DNA of 64,000 bases. It comes from Kingdonia uniflora (taxonomy: Eukaryota; Streptophyta; Magnoliopsida; Ranunculales; Circaeasteraceae). Made by a program: the position numbers and the translations under genes. The notes under the pieces are model-generated. The model was not told where the DNA came from and ran no database searches. It saw nothing but the letters and a program-made list of their open reading frames with translations. Numbering within the stretch: position 1 is the first letter of the stretch; every line of letters starts with the position of its first letter. The DNA lies in NCBI GenBank assembly GCA_014058105.1, contig JACGCM010001793.1:248001-312000 (forward strand), in the 5' to 3' direction. Shown piece after piece: positions 1 to 11,669 of this stretch.

Positions 1-2503
1 AGAAGATCAAGGAAACCTTGAAAGCTGGATCTTGTACACATAGATGTTTGGGGGCCAACCAAAGTGTCTTCTCTTGGTGGTTCTCATTATTACGTTACTT
101 TTATCGATGATGCTACTCGTAAACTGTGGGTCTACTTCGTGAAGAACAAATCCAATGTGTTCGATAAATTCAGGAGGTGGAGGGATCTAGTTGAAAATGA
201 AACCGGTTTGAAACTGAAGTGTCTCAGGTCGGATAACAGGGGCGAATACTGTAGTGACGAGTTTGAAGACTTTTGCTCATCAAACAAGATTAGGAGACAA
301 AAGACTATTCCTAGAATACCGCAGCAAAATGGTGTTACAGAACGCATGAACCGAACAATAAATGAAAGAACGAGGAGTATCAGACTCAACGCTGGATTGC
401 CAAAGTATTTTTGGGCGGATACGGTTAATACGACAGCGTACTTGCTTAACAGAGGGTCTTCAACAACTTTGGATTTTGGACTTCCTGAAGAAGCATAGAC
501 CAGTAAAAAGGTAAGCCTTAATCACTTGCATATTTTTGGTTGTACCTCATATGTGCTTGATAATTCAGATACAATGACCAAGTTAGATGCAAAGTCGATG
601 AAGTGCATATTCATTGGATACGGTGGTGATGAGTTTGGGTACCGGTTTTGGGATGCGAAGAATCAGAAAGTAATTCAGAGCCGTAACGTTACATTCAATG
701 TGGAAGTCTTATATAAAGACTTTAAATTACATGTGGAAAAGAATTGAAGTGATGCAGCAGAAAGTGTTGACATTAAATTTGAACCCTCTCAAGAGGTTGA
801 TGAAGAAGTTGTTGTTGAGTCTGATGCACCGGATCAAAACGAGGAACCTAATGATCTAGACATTGTAATAATACTTCGAAAGGAGCCGAGAGTTATAAGA
901 ATTCTAGCTAGGTACGCTAACTCTTTAAATCACTTGTTACTTACAGATGGTGGTGAACCTGAAAGTTACAAGGAGGCTTTAGATGTGGAAGCCAATAGCA
1001 AGTGGGAGCTTGCTATGGATGATGAAATACATTCATTATCAGTTAATCAAACTTGGGATTTAATTCGGTTACCAAATGGGAAGAGAGTATTTCACAATAA
1101 GTGGGTATATAGACTAAAGTAGAAATCTGATGGTTCAAGCAGATTCAAGGCTAGACTTGTGGTGAAGGGCTTTCAGCAGAAAGAAGGCGTTGATTTTGGC
1201 GAGATCTTTGCTCATGTTGTAAAGATGTCTACTATTCAGGTTATGATGAATATAGTTACAGTTAACGATTTGCATCTTGAGCAACTAGATGTCAAGAAAA
1301 CATTTTTTCACGATAACATTGATGAAGAAATTTATATAAAGCAGCCAGAAGAATATTCAGTTAAAAGGAAAGAAGATCCTGTGTATAGGCTCACGAAAAA
1401 CTTGAAAGCTTTGAAATAAGTGCCGAGATAGTGGTATTTGAAGTTTAAACACTTCATGTCCAGAAATGGTTATTCGAAGAGCAATGTAGATCACTGTTGT
1501 TTTATCAGGAATACGGGGAACTCGTATATTATTCTACTTCTGTATGTAGATGATATGTTGGTAGCAAGTGCTGACATAGGAGAAATTGTCAAGTTGAAGG
1601 AACAGTTATCCTGGGAGTTTTCTATGAAGGACTTGGGTGTGGTGAAATAAGTTCTTGGTATGCGTATTACAAGGGATAAAAAGCGGCGAGAGTTGAAGTT
1701 ATCTCAAGCTGAGTACATCGGCAAAGTACTTAAGTGGTTCAATATGGATGGTTCTAAGGTTGTTAGTATACCATTGGGAGGCCACTTGAAATTATCAAAG
1801 GATTATTCTCTGAAGACGCAGAAGGATTGCAATGAGATGCAGAAGGTTCCTAATCAATCCGCGGTTGGTAGCCTAATGTACGCTATGATTTGTACGAGAC
1901 TGGACATTGCCCAAGCAGTGGAAGTTGTTAGTAGGTATATGAGTAATCCAGAGAAGGAGCATTGAAGAGCTATAAAATAAATACTGAGGTATCTAAAGGG
2001 GACTTAAGATATGGCATTATGTTATGAGGATTCTCAGATATACTTACAGGGTTTTGTTGATTCTGATATGGCGGGTGACATTGATAGGCGGAAGAGCACT
2101 AGTAGTTTTGTTTTTACATTGGGAAGCGGTGCGGTTACATGGGTTTCTAGGCTACAGAAGAATGAAACTTTGTCTAAGACAAAAGCAGAATATGTTACAG
2201 CTACAGAAACGTGCAAGGATATGGTTTGGCTGAAAGGGTTGATGAAAGAGCTTGGTAGAGAACAATTTTCTCCTAAGTTGTATAGTGATAGTCAAAGCGC
2301 TATACAGTTAGCGAAGAATTTAGTTTTTCAATCTAGAACCAAGTACATTGATATTCGATATCACTATATTCTCTCGCTCCTCGAGGACGGTGTGTTGAAA
2401 TAGTGAAGATTCACACTGATGTGAATCTGGTCGATATGTTTACGAAGGTGCTGACTTTTCAGAAGTTGACGACATGTACAACTTCTGTGGGTCTTCAATA
2501 TTG
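1..2503 (+). pseudogene. Copia pol: integrase, reverse transcriptase, RNase H (degraded)
   Basis: One reading frame runs from base 1 to about 2400 with no obvious indel but about ten in-frame stops (for example at 496, 745, 1120, 1417, 1648, 1963 and 2401). The integrase core starts with HIDVWGP near base 50 and continues through LRSDNRGEYCSDEF to PQQNGVTERMNR, giving the D,D-35-E residues. The RT shows RFKARLVVKGF, LDVKKTFFHDN (usually AFLNG) and the catalytic YVDDML near 1545. RNase H shows VDSDMAGD, KAEYVTAT and YSDSQSAI. Several stops replace expected Trp or Gln codons, as if by C-to-T or G-to-A change. It cannot encode a functional polyprotein. In an intact element this would make cDNA and integrate it. 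Confidence 0.9.
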
Positions 2504-2565
2504 AAGGTCCGGGTAGTACAAGCAATTAATTTGGAGATCTGGAGATGGTTACGGGATTCGATTTC

Positions 2566-2576
2566 AAGTGGGAGAT
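2566..2576 (+). other. Polypurine tract of Copia-1
   Basis: AAGTGGGAGAT lies directly against the TG that opens the 3' LTR. It is the plus-strand priming site for reverse transcription. The equivalent minus-strand tract of the sister element is at 4941-4952. Confidence 0.8.
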
Positions 2577-3227
2577 TGTTGGGTGTAAACTCGAATTAAG
2601 GATTGTCGAAGAAATCAGGAAATTGTCAAAGTCCTTCGAACGAAGAAGGAAGTCATTCGAATGAGACATTCGAACGAGTTTCAAAGTCGTTCGAATGGGA
2701 TCTCTGCTTTTCACAGTTTTAGATTTGGTTCATCAAACTCGTTTGATTGAGCTTGGATGTCGTTCGAACGAGTTGTCATGTTTCTAGGGCTGGAGACCAA
2801 TTATCGTACAGTCGTTCGAACGAGCTTGGAATCGTTCGAATGAGCTTTGCATAGGTTTGTTTTGGATGTTATTCTAAGACGTTGGGTTTGCCTCGAGATC
2901 CATTTTACTTGTATTTTTAGTTCCCTAGTATATAAAGGGGACTTAGGTTATTTTGTTAGCCTATCTTGATAAGTTTAATTCTAGAGGGACCTAAAATTTT
3001 AGACACTCCATTAAAGCTTGAGAAGTTTGGATAGATCATTGTAACCTATTTGATTATCATAGTGGATTGTTCGGGGAGTAGTTTTTTTATCCGCAAGGGT
3101 TTTCCACTTCCCTCCTCTGAGAATTATCGTGTCGTTATTGTTTTTGCTTGGTTAATTCTTCCGTTAGGGATTATTCCGCCTATCGTTCTTGTCATAGAGG
3201 AGAGAGTAGCTACCTCGATTCTTAACA
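2577..3227 (+). repeat. 3' LTR of Copia-1 (651 bp)
   Basis: It starts TGTTGGGTGTAAAC and ends CTTAACA, fitting the TG...CA rule, and both ends align with the LTRs at 4376-4940 and 20049-20594. A TATA-like stretch (TAGTATATAAAGGGG) lies near 2927-2941, a plausible U3/R promoter. The 5' half has TTCGAA palindromes starting at 2635, 2656, 2669, 2690, 2763, 2815 and 2835, several in pairs 20-21 bp apart. These are candidate regulatory repeats of U3. Confidence 0.88.
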
Positions 3228-3615
3228 GACCCTGGTTCAGCAGATACAAGGGGGAAAAGTTCCTTCAAATACCATGGGAGTAAATCTTGGCATCCTCAGA
3301 AATGGCAGGAGGTTGTTTGAACCTCCACTTTCTAATGCTGCTTTATCATGTACTTGTTATAGATTAATGGTCTTGCAGGAACAAAAAATATGAGAAATTA
3401 TCAATAAACAACTGAAAATAAGGTTTTAAAATTACCTTAATTTAATAAAACAAAATTCAACTTTATTTAACTGTCAATAATCTAAATTACAATGAGGAGC
3501 GTAAGCTCTATTTAAAGGAAGCAACCTGTAAATTCTAATAGGTTTAAAATGCAATTCGTACAAATTACTATCTCTACTTGGACTACAAGTCCTTCATAAA
3601 GCAAAAACATAATGA

Positions 3616-3773
3616 CTAAATAATAAATTACTTGTGAAAATAGAAATAGAAATAAGGAACTAATTAGTAAACGACTATCCTTAATATTCATGTTCTAAAT
3701 AATAAATTACAAGCGAAAATAGAAATATAAATTGGGAACTAATTAGTAAATGACTACCCTCAAGATTAATGTT
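3616..3773. repeat. Two-copy tandem repeat, 79-bp unit
   Basis: CTAAATAATAAATTAC opens both copies (3616 and 3695). Each continues through a GAAAATAGAAATA stretch, GGAACTAATTAGTAAA and a CGACTA or TGACTA block to ATGTTCT. The copies differ at several bases, so this is not a recent duplication. Confidence 0.75.
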
Positions 3774-3962
3774 CTTTATATGTCCATATCAACTTGGGAG
3801 ACTTCTTTATTGTGAATTATGTACTAATTAAACTGCCTCGAATTGATTTTATGTCATACCATTCCACGGTAGTAACTGATGGCCTGAGACGGAGTACACC
3901 TTTTGATGTAGATGTAAGAGAAGACCATTGTTGAGAACTATTTCCATGGAAAAACAAAATTA

Positions 3963-4070
3963 TATCCAGAATATGCAACAAAGATCATAAAGCTAGAATT
4001 TCGTTGTGTAAGCAAAGTTACTGAAGAACGCCCAAGCATGAATGAAGTTGTCTGTATTTTAGATGGTTAA
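3963..4070 (+). pseudogene. Receptor-like kinase C-terminal fragment
   Basis: The frame from 3963 to the TAA at 4068-4070 reads as the end of a plant receptor-like kinase domain. It has a Cys-Val pair followed by VTEERPSMNEVVCILDG, the subdomain XI signature (usually xxRPSMxxVVxxLEG). No upstream kinase subdomains are recognisable next to it, so this is a gene relic. Further kinase remnants lie at 58773-59147 and 60235-60470, but I cannot show they came from the same gene. Confidence 0.6.
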
Positions 4071-4375
4071 TTTGCGCATAGTAAATCATATGCATGATTC
4101 TAATTCCAAAACATGAAATTTCTAGGAAGTTGTTCCTCAGTGGCATCACATAGGATATAAAAGTAACATATAAGGGGTCCACCTATTTTCATTGTAGTAT
4201 GCTAGCGACGATTCGTCGTCTATGATTCATAGACTCCATTAGAAGAAAAAACGAAAATACTAGGACTTTGAGCTGGAACGATAGAAGTCACCACCCACAA
4301 TGAAAAGTTAGCACCACCATATCTGATCTAGACATAGTGAGCCATATGCTAATTTGAATGCCTGTATCAAAAAGG

Positions 4376-4940
4376 TGTTATGAATTAGGGTAGCTAATCC
4401 CTATCCTTCGCCCAAGAACGATAAACAGAAACGTCAATTGAAAATTAAATGAAATCAAAACATAACGATTTACCCGGAGTAGGGAAGTAAAAAACCCTTA
4501 CGGATAAAAAACCACTCCCCGTGAACAATCCACTATGATCAAATAGGTTAAAGGCAATCTCTCCAGCTTCCTCAAGTTTTCTAATGGAGTCTCTCAAACC
4601 CTAGTTCTCTAGAATTAAACTCATAAAGATTACAACCAAATGATAGTTAACAAATAACCTAAGTCTCCCTTATATACTTGGGATACTTATTATAAACAGA
4701 ACAGATCTCGAGGCAAACTTAACATCCCAAACAAACTTACTAAACCAACCATACAATTTTTGTTTGAACGACTTCAAATCTCGTTCGAACGACTTTGACG
4801 AAACCATGTTTCTAGCACTATAAACAAGTATCTCGTTCGAACGACTTGACAGAACCAAGTTTCCAACCTAGAAAACAAACATCTCGTTCGAACGAATTCC
4901 ATTCTTTCGAACGACTATCAATTTGAGTTTACCCTTAACA
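4376..4940 (-). repeat. 3' LTR of Copia-2 (565 bp)
   Basis: On the minus strand it begins TGTTAAGGGTAAAC at 4940 and ends ATTCATAACA at 4376. A TATA-like box (AAGTATATAAGGG on minus) lies near 4670-4682. TTCGAA palindromes start at 4784, 4836, 4887 and 4906, with a mutated TTTGAA at 4764, so pairs about 20 bp apart recur as in Copia-1. Confidence 0.87.
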
Positions 4941-5473
4941 ATCTCTCACTTGAAATTGAATCTATCGTAACCCATTTCTAGGTCTCCAAATGAATTGTTC
5001 GTACTACCCGGATCTTCATTCATAAAGACCCACAAACAAAATTTTTCAATCTTCAACAAATCTCCTACTTGAAATTAGAAATGTGAAGTTCCCGTAACTT
5101 CACCCATCTTCAAAGTAATAACATTTGTAACCGTGTCAAACTGAACTCTTCATGCTAAAAACTATAGTACCACACAAAACTATGTGATAATGTTTTTAAA
5201 CAATCGTACCACACAAAACTATCGTACAAGAACATCCTCTTGCAAACTTTCAAAGCTGCACCATACTTATACCTTTGTAATCAATGATGCAATTAACCAT
5301 TGTCATCTCAATACCCAAGTAGCTTCGATATAATACCACAAAATGGTAGTCTTTTCCATGTCACTAACGTACTCCGCCATCACAAGTGAACGGAACTCTG
5401 TAAGCCGAACAAGAATCACTCCATAGCTATGAGCTACAACCAAGTCTTCTTCGAATACATAATATTAAATAAC
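4941..5473 (-). other. 3' interior segment of Copia-2 with polypurine tract
   Basis: ATCTCTCACTTG at 4941-4952 is the minus-strand polypurine tract (CAAGTGAGAGAT) touching the LTR. The next 150 bases match the 3' untranslated interior of Copia-1, including the GACCCACA and TACTACCCGG blocks in reverse complement. The rest is non-coding or too decayed to read. It stops at the left boundary of the nested Sirevirus. Confidence 0.75.
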
Positions 5474-6537
5474 TGAAACATCTAATTTTGGAGTTTGTTT
5501 CATTTCGTGTCTAGAGTAGGCGTTAGCTCTATCTCGTGGTTATCTGGCGTCAGTGAATGCACGTGGAGCGACTACAGCTGGACTGACTGACTCTGAATAG
5601 GTAAGTAAGTTTTTAACTCTTTATTCTAAATGGACAAACCTATGTATTTTATAGAGTATGAAAAAATAATAAGAATGTCTCCTTAAAGAAAATAAAACTT
5701 CTATTCGAATAGATTATTTTCTCTTCGAATAGAACTGAAAAGATTCCTTCTGTTCGAATAACTTTTAATGTTGTTCGAATATTTTGTAACAGTTTGAATT
5801 GTATTCGAATAGAATTATTTTTGTTCGAATAATTTTCAACAGTTGCATTTCTATTCTAATAGATTAATTGTTGTTCGAATAACTTTCATCAGTTTGATTC
5901 CTGTTCGAATAGATTAATTTATATTCGAACAGAGCCCGTGTTTTCTATTTTCCCTTTTAAGACATACTTACTTTTTTCAAAGACTCACTTCTTGAAAACC
6001 TATATTTTGTGGGCTTGTTTTTTAGAGTGAAGAAAGATCTATCTTTGAGAGATTCAAGAGAAAATTAAATCACTCAAACCTTGAATCAATCAATTAATCA
6101 AGAAGCCTTATTCATGCATTAAAGAACTGGATTGAAGAACTTGAGCGATTCAAGATTAGGAGCTTCGACGTGAGATTAGAGTGAGGCGTTGCGAGAACAC
6201 AAAATTGATTGCAAAAAGATGAATTGGAAGAGAGATAACCATGGGAGGTGCTTATCGAGTCTGTAAGTGATTAAATTTTTGTAATCCTCATTCAATAGTG
6301 GATTGTTTAGCTGTCGGGTGATTCGATAACGACCTGTGGGTTTTACTTCTGAGAAAGGTTTCCCACAGGGTTAAAAATCTTTGCCTTGTTTTTAATTTCC
6401 ATTGCTTGCTTGACATTAATTAATCGTATCAACTTGATTTAGGTTAAGCGTAGACCATTAATTCAAAGGAATTAAAACCTATTGATTTAGACCTAAAATA
6501 ATCAAAATTGGTTAGTCTCAGGCGACTAGTTATTTTA
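5474..6537 (+). repeat. 5' LTR of Sirevirus A (1064 bp)
   Basis: It begins TGAAACATCT and ends GTTATTTTA, the terminal CA having become TA. Bases 5700-5935 hold ten palindrome sites (TTCGAA at 5704, 5724, 5753, 5774, 5804, 5824, 5874, 5904, 5924, and a mutated copy at 5854). They form five 50-bp units, each with two sites 20 bp apart. Confidence 0.9.
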
Positions 6538-6539
6538 AT

Positions 6540-6551
6540 TGGTATCAGAGC
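6540..6551 (+). other. Primer binding site of Sirevirus A
   Basis: TGGTATCAGAGC follows the 5' LTR by two bases. It is complementary to the 3' end of initiator tRNA-Met and is the usual plant Copia primer site. It is not a tRNA gene. Confidence 0.9.
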
Positions 6552-6610
6552 GGTCATGTTTTGAGGTTTAACAACCTAAGCGTGGATCCCAGATAGTTTT
6601 CTAGAGAATA

Positions 6611-8530
6611 ATGAGTTTCAAGAAGTTTGGAGGTCCTATAAATCGCCCTCCAGCCTTTGATGGCAAAGAATACCCATACTAGAAAGTCCGAATGATTGGA
6701 TAGTTACAATTAATCGCAGAAGATGTATGAATTACAATTGAGGATGGATGAACACCCCCTACTGTGATGCAAGGTCAACCAGGAAGTGTTATTGAGGTCC
6801 TTAGACCTAGGAACCAATGGTCAAAATAAGAAAAAGATACTATTGTGTATAATTTTAAAGGCCTCAATGCGATCTTTACGGCTGTGAGTCAAAGTGAGTT
6901 TCAACATATCTCTGCATGTACCGCTTCTAAAGAAGCTTGGGACATCCTAGTTCAAACTCATGAAGGCGATGATACAGTAAAAGAAAGTAAGCTTCAAATG
7001 CTTACTTCGCAATTTGAGAATATCAGAATGAGTGAAAATAAACCTTTTGATGAGTTCTATGCGAGACTAAGTGATATTATAAACAATAGTGCTGCATTAG
7101 GAACTCTTTATTCTGATGTTCAAATTGTTCGCAAATTCCAAAGGTCTCTTCCTAAGAGCTTTAGATCTAGATGCAATCCTATCGAGGAAGCTCAAGATCT
7201 TAAAAAAATGAAACCCAATACATTAGCTGGAAAATTATGAGCGTTTGAACTTGAGATGAGAATGAAAAACCCTAAAAAGAATAAGAGTGTTGCTTTCATG
7301 TCTTCATCTTACTCCTCTTCTTCCAAGGGTTCCAAAGAGGTTGATCACTCATATATCTCAGATGATGATGAAGGTTCGGATATAGATTCATTAATTGCTC
7401 TTATTAGTCAACAATTTCAAAAAATCTTGAAGAAATGTCAGTTTCAAAAATAAGAACAAAAACAAGGGCAATCAATGAACTATAAACCACGACCTCATGA
7501 TCGGGTCAAAACTTATAACCGGTAGACCAGCAGTGATACTGACGTTAGTCAAGTTGAATGTTATAAATGTCATAAGTTTGGCCATTATGACTATAACTGT
7601 CCTATTAAAAAATCTAGAACAAATAATAAAGCTATGAATATCAGTGTTACTTGGGATGACAGTGATGATGAACATGATAACAATGAGAGTCATCCCCTAG
7701 TAGTTGATACCAAAAATTATTGTGCATATCCTGCCGTCCATAATTATGGCAATAATTACTTTGATGTTTTTAAACTTGAAAATTCTGATGAAAATCAGTG
7801 TAATCAAGAACAAAACGAGTTTGAGGACTCGAGTTTTGAGGACTTGTTTGATCAAACTCTCTTCAAGTATATGAAATTAGGTAAACTAAACAAAGTCTTA
7901 AAAGACTAAGTTAATATACTTAAGTGCGATCTTAAAAACAAAATTGAGAATACAAGTCACAAGATAGAGACACTTGAGAGTGAGAAACAAGGCCTTCATG
8001 ACAAAGTTTTTCTTTTGGAAAAAGAAGTTAATGATGCAAAAGAGAAAATGAAATCAACTTTGGACAAACTTTATTCGGCCAAGCTTGACGTAGTTCTATC
8101 TCAGCAGAAACTTAAGAAGTTCAGTCATGGGGCCATGAACATTGATAAAATGTTATGTATGGGAAAGACGGATAGTGATAAAAGGGGTCTAGGATATAAG
8201 GAACCTCTTCATAATGCCAAAACTCCTCAAATCACTAAGTTTGTGAAAGCAACTGCTCTTACTTTGGTGCCCAAATATAACATGATATCCACTACTCGTA
8301 ATCACACCAAATGAGCCTCTTATTCTCAAATTTATTATTGTAGTTTATGTGGCCGAAAGGGACATATTGCATCTTACTGTAGATTTGTTGGACCTTATCA
8401 ACCACATGCTTGCTCTTTCAATGGATATAAATATAATTCTAATGTGATTTTAACTAATAAGAAAAGTGAGAATGTGTCTAGATATTTTGCATAGAAAACT
8501 ATAGGTTGAAGAACTCTTCGAAGCATTTAG
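6611..8530 (+). pseudogene. Sirevirus A gag (degraded)
   Basis: The start ATG is at 6611 (MSFKKFGGPIN) by comparison with Sirevirus B at 47584. One frame continues to pol with many stops (early ones at Trp and Gln positions, others near 7238, 7451, 7907 and 8312). The capsid region is the UBN2-type gag domain, recognised by FDEFYARLSDI and RSLPKSF. Two CCHC zinc knuckles are visible: CYKCHKFGHYDYNC from 7559 and CSLCGRKGHIASYC near 8338. A coiled-coil-like Glu/Lys-rich stretch lies between them (8015-8110). Gag would form the particle and bind RNA. Confidence 0.87.
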
Positions 8531-11500
8531 GTACGAAAGTTGGATTTGACACCTCAGATAAGGTACAATGTTGTACTAACTGCTCTGAATGCTTTCAAGT
8601 CATTTCAATGGTATATGGATAGTGAGTATTCTCGTCATATGACTGGTGATGAGTCCAAGCTGAGTCACCTAGAGGATATTCAGGGAGGTGATGTTACTTT
8701 TGGTGATGGGAGCATATCTCCTGTGGTAAAAAAGGGAAAGGCCGAAGGACTTGGTACTCCAGCAATTGATAATGTTCTCCTGGTTAAGAGGCTGAAGGCA
8801 AATCTTCCTAGTGTTAGTCAACTATGTGATACAGATCACACTGTTACGTTTTCCAGAGGTGGATGTAATGTTTTGAATTATCATGGACAACGTATGATGA
8901 ATGTTGCTAGAACCGCAGATAACTGTAATGTTATTCAACAAGAAGCTATACTATGTAACAAGGCAAAATTGAATGATGTGGACTTATGGCATCAAAGGTT
9001 GGGACATATAAACTTTAATGATTTGTCCAAGATTACAAGTAAAGTGCTTATTCGGGGAGTTCCGAAGCTGGGAAGATTAAGCAACGTGGTGTACGATCCT
9101 TGTCAAATTGGTAAGCAAATAAAGAACTCTCACAAAAAGTCCAATAATATTGCTATTACTCGGATTCTTGGGCTAACTCACACGGACTTGATGGGTGCTA
9201 TGAGAACGGCATCCTTGGGAGGTAAAATGTATATTTTGGTAATGGTGGATGATTTCTCTCGTTATACATGGATAACATTTTTGAGAGAGAAGTCTAATAC
9301 TTTTGAAGAATTCCGTAGTATATCACTTCGAATCCAAAATGTGAAAGATTGCTCTATTGATAAAATTCAAAGTGATCATGGAGGAAAGTTTAAGGATACT
9401 GGGGTGATTGAGTATTGTACTTCTAATGGAATTAAACATGAATTCTCTGCTCCAATATCACTACACAACAAAATGGGATTGCAGAAAGGAAGAATAGAGT
9501 TCTTCAAGAAATGGGACGAGTCTTACTTCACAGTAAGGATCTTCCGACACATTTTTGGGGGGAGGCCATTCATACTACGTACTATACTATTAATGAAGTG
9601 TATCTACGCCCATTTACTTTAAACATACCCTATTAACTGTGGTTTGGAAAGAAGTCGAATGTCAACTACTTCTGGGTTTTTAGAAGTAAATGTTTCTTCT
9701 TTAGAGATCGGGAGAACATTAGGAAATTTGACTCTCGGAGTGATGAAGGTATTTTATTGGGCTACTCAACAAATAGTAGAGCTTTTCGAGTCTACAATTG
9801 AGGACCAATGTGATAATGGAGCCTTGTAATGTGGTTGTTGATGATATTTGTACCATTGGTTTTGAAGATGTGAGAGAAGATGATAGAACAACGGAAAATC
9901 CAGAAACATCTACTAGTGACATTCCTGCATCGAGCCCTAGATCAAAGGTTGGTTCTCCTTTGCTTACTCCACCACTTCTAGCTCCACCACTCCCTCCCGC
10001 CCTAAGTATATCGCAACCCGGATGGCATCAAGTTCATAAGGATCACTTACATTCCGGTATCATCAGGGATACTACCTCTTGGGTTCTGACTAGGAGCCAA
10101 CACCATGAGATGGTGCACTATATTTGTTATGTTTCTGTGATCGAACCAACAACGGTAAAAGAAGCTCTTTCAGACAAATATTGGCTACATGCAATGCAAG
10201 ATGAGCTTCGCCAGTTTGGACGTCAAGATGTTTGGGAATTGGTTCCACGTCCTTCAAGTACAAATATCATTGGAACTAAATGGCTTTATAAGAACAAATA
10301 TGACAAACTTGGGAATGTAATTCGAAACAAAGCTAGATTGGTCGCTCAAGGGTACAATCAAGTAAAAGGGGTTGATGTTGCTGAAATGTTTTCACCTACT
10401 GCAAGGCTTGAGTTTATTTGCCTACTGCTTGCTCTTGCTTGTAATCAAAAGTTCAAGTTACATCAGATGGATGTGAAGAGTACTTTTCTGAATGGGCTCT
10501 TAGAGGAAGAGGTGTACGTGGCCCAACCAAAAGGGTTTAAGGATCCTCATAATCCAGATCTCGTGTTCTACTTGAAGAAGGTTCTTTACGGTTTGAAGCA
10601 AGCTCCTCGAGCATGGTATGAACGGCTCTCTAATTTTCTCTTAGCTAAGGGATTTGTTCGAGGGGGAGTTGATAAAATGTTATTTATCCAACGGAAGGGA
10701 GGCTCGATGCTTGGTGCATAGGTATATATAGATGATACTGTGTTTGGCTCTACTTCGAGTTCACTAACCACTTCTTTTGCAGCTTTAATGAAAAGTGAAT
10801 TTTAGATGGACATGGTTGGGGAACTAACTTATTTCTTAGGTCTCCAAATACGTCAAGTGGAAAAATGAATGTTTGTTTCTCAATGTACGTATATCAGGGA
10901 TCTTGTGAAGAATTTTGGTCTCTCTTCTGCAAAAGTTGCCAAGACACCCATGAGTATTACTACAAAGTTAAGTAAGGACTCGGCAGGAAAGGATGTTGAT
11001 CAAAAGATGTATAGAAGTATGGTAGGTAGTTTACTTTTTCTTACTACTACTCGTCCTGATATTATGTTTAGTGTATGTATTTGTGCTCGTTATCAAGGTA
11101 GTCCGAAAGAGTCCCATTTACAGGCTGTTAAGCGTATTATTCATTATGTATGTGGGACTTCTGATTTTAGTTTATGGTATTCACATGATACAACCTCCGA
11201 GGTTATTGGGTATTCCGATGCAGATTAGGCAGGTAATATAGATGATAGGAAGAGTACTTCTGGTGGATGCTATTATATTGGAAATAATCTTGTGGCTTGG
11301 CAGAGCAAGAAGCAGAATTGTATTTCTCAATCTACAATAGAAGCGGAGTATATTTTTGCAGGTAGTTGTTACACTTAATTGATTTGGATGAAACAGATGG
11401 TGCATGACTATGGAATAGTCCAGGGGACGATGTTAATTTTTTATGATAATATGAGTGCGATCAATATCTCTAAGAATCCTGAACAACATTCCAGAACCAA

Positions 11501-11669
11501 GCACATCGACATTCAATTCCACTTCATCCGTGATCTTATTGAGCGCAAGATATTCAGTGTTGAGTATGTTCCTACAGAGTGTCAGTTAGCAGATTTTTTC
11601 ACCAAGCTGTTAGATGCTATGAGGTTTGAGCTTCTGAGAGGGTCAATTGGTGTCTGCTCTATTGATTAG
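8531..11669 (+). pseudogene. Sirevirus A pol: protease, integrase, RT, RNase H (degraded)
   Basis: The protease active site reads WYMDSEYSRHM at about 8610, where an intact copy has DSG; the Gly is lost. GAG-pre-integrase shows LWHQRLGHINF. The integrase has THTDLMG and IQSDHGGKF, then a two-base insertion near 9460 relative to Sirevirus B shifts the frame just before the catalytic Glu. RT resumes in another frame from 9798: ARLVAQGYNQ, QMDVKSTFLNG, YGLKQAPRAWYERL, and YIDD after a stop at 10719. RNase H contains YSDAD followed by a stop at 11226, then EAEYIFAG and KHIDIQFHFI, ending at 11669. Confidence 0.88.

Larger units (their letters stand above)
1..3227 (+). mobile_element. Copia LTR retrotransposon, 5' part outside window (Copia-1)
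   Basis: This is the 3' portion of a Ty1/Copia element. The order seen is integrase core, reverse transcriptase, RNase H, polypurine tract, 3' LTR, which is the Copia order (integrase before RT). The polypurine tract AAGTGGGAGAT followed by TGTTGGG is of the kind found in Tork/Tnt1-like Copia elements, so that lineage is likely but not proven. The 5' LTR, gag and protease lie left of the window. Its LTR resembles those of the minus-strand element at 4376-20594, so the two belong to one family. No target duplication can be checked because only one end is visible. Confidence 0.9.
3228..4375. other. Spacer between Copia-1 and Copia-2
   Basis: This 1.1-kb stretch is AT-rich. I see only two items in it: the tandem duplication at 3616-3773 and the kinase C-terminal fragment at 3963-4070. 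It probably belongs to older host DNA into which Copia elements inserted on both sides. Confidence 0.6.

Noticed and set aside
5700..5935. Heat-shock elements in the Sirevirus LTR
   Set aside because: The heat-shock element is TTCnnGAA; here TTC and GAA abut with no gap, so the sites do not fit.
6540..6551. tRNA-like sequence TGGTATCAGAGC (also at 47513 and, on minus, 20035)
   Set aside because: It is the tRNA-Met primer site beside an LTR; there is no cloverleaf around it.
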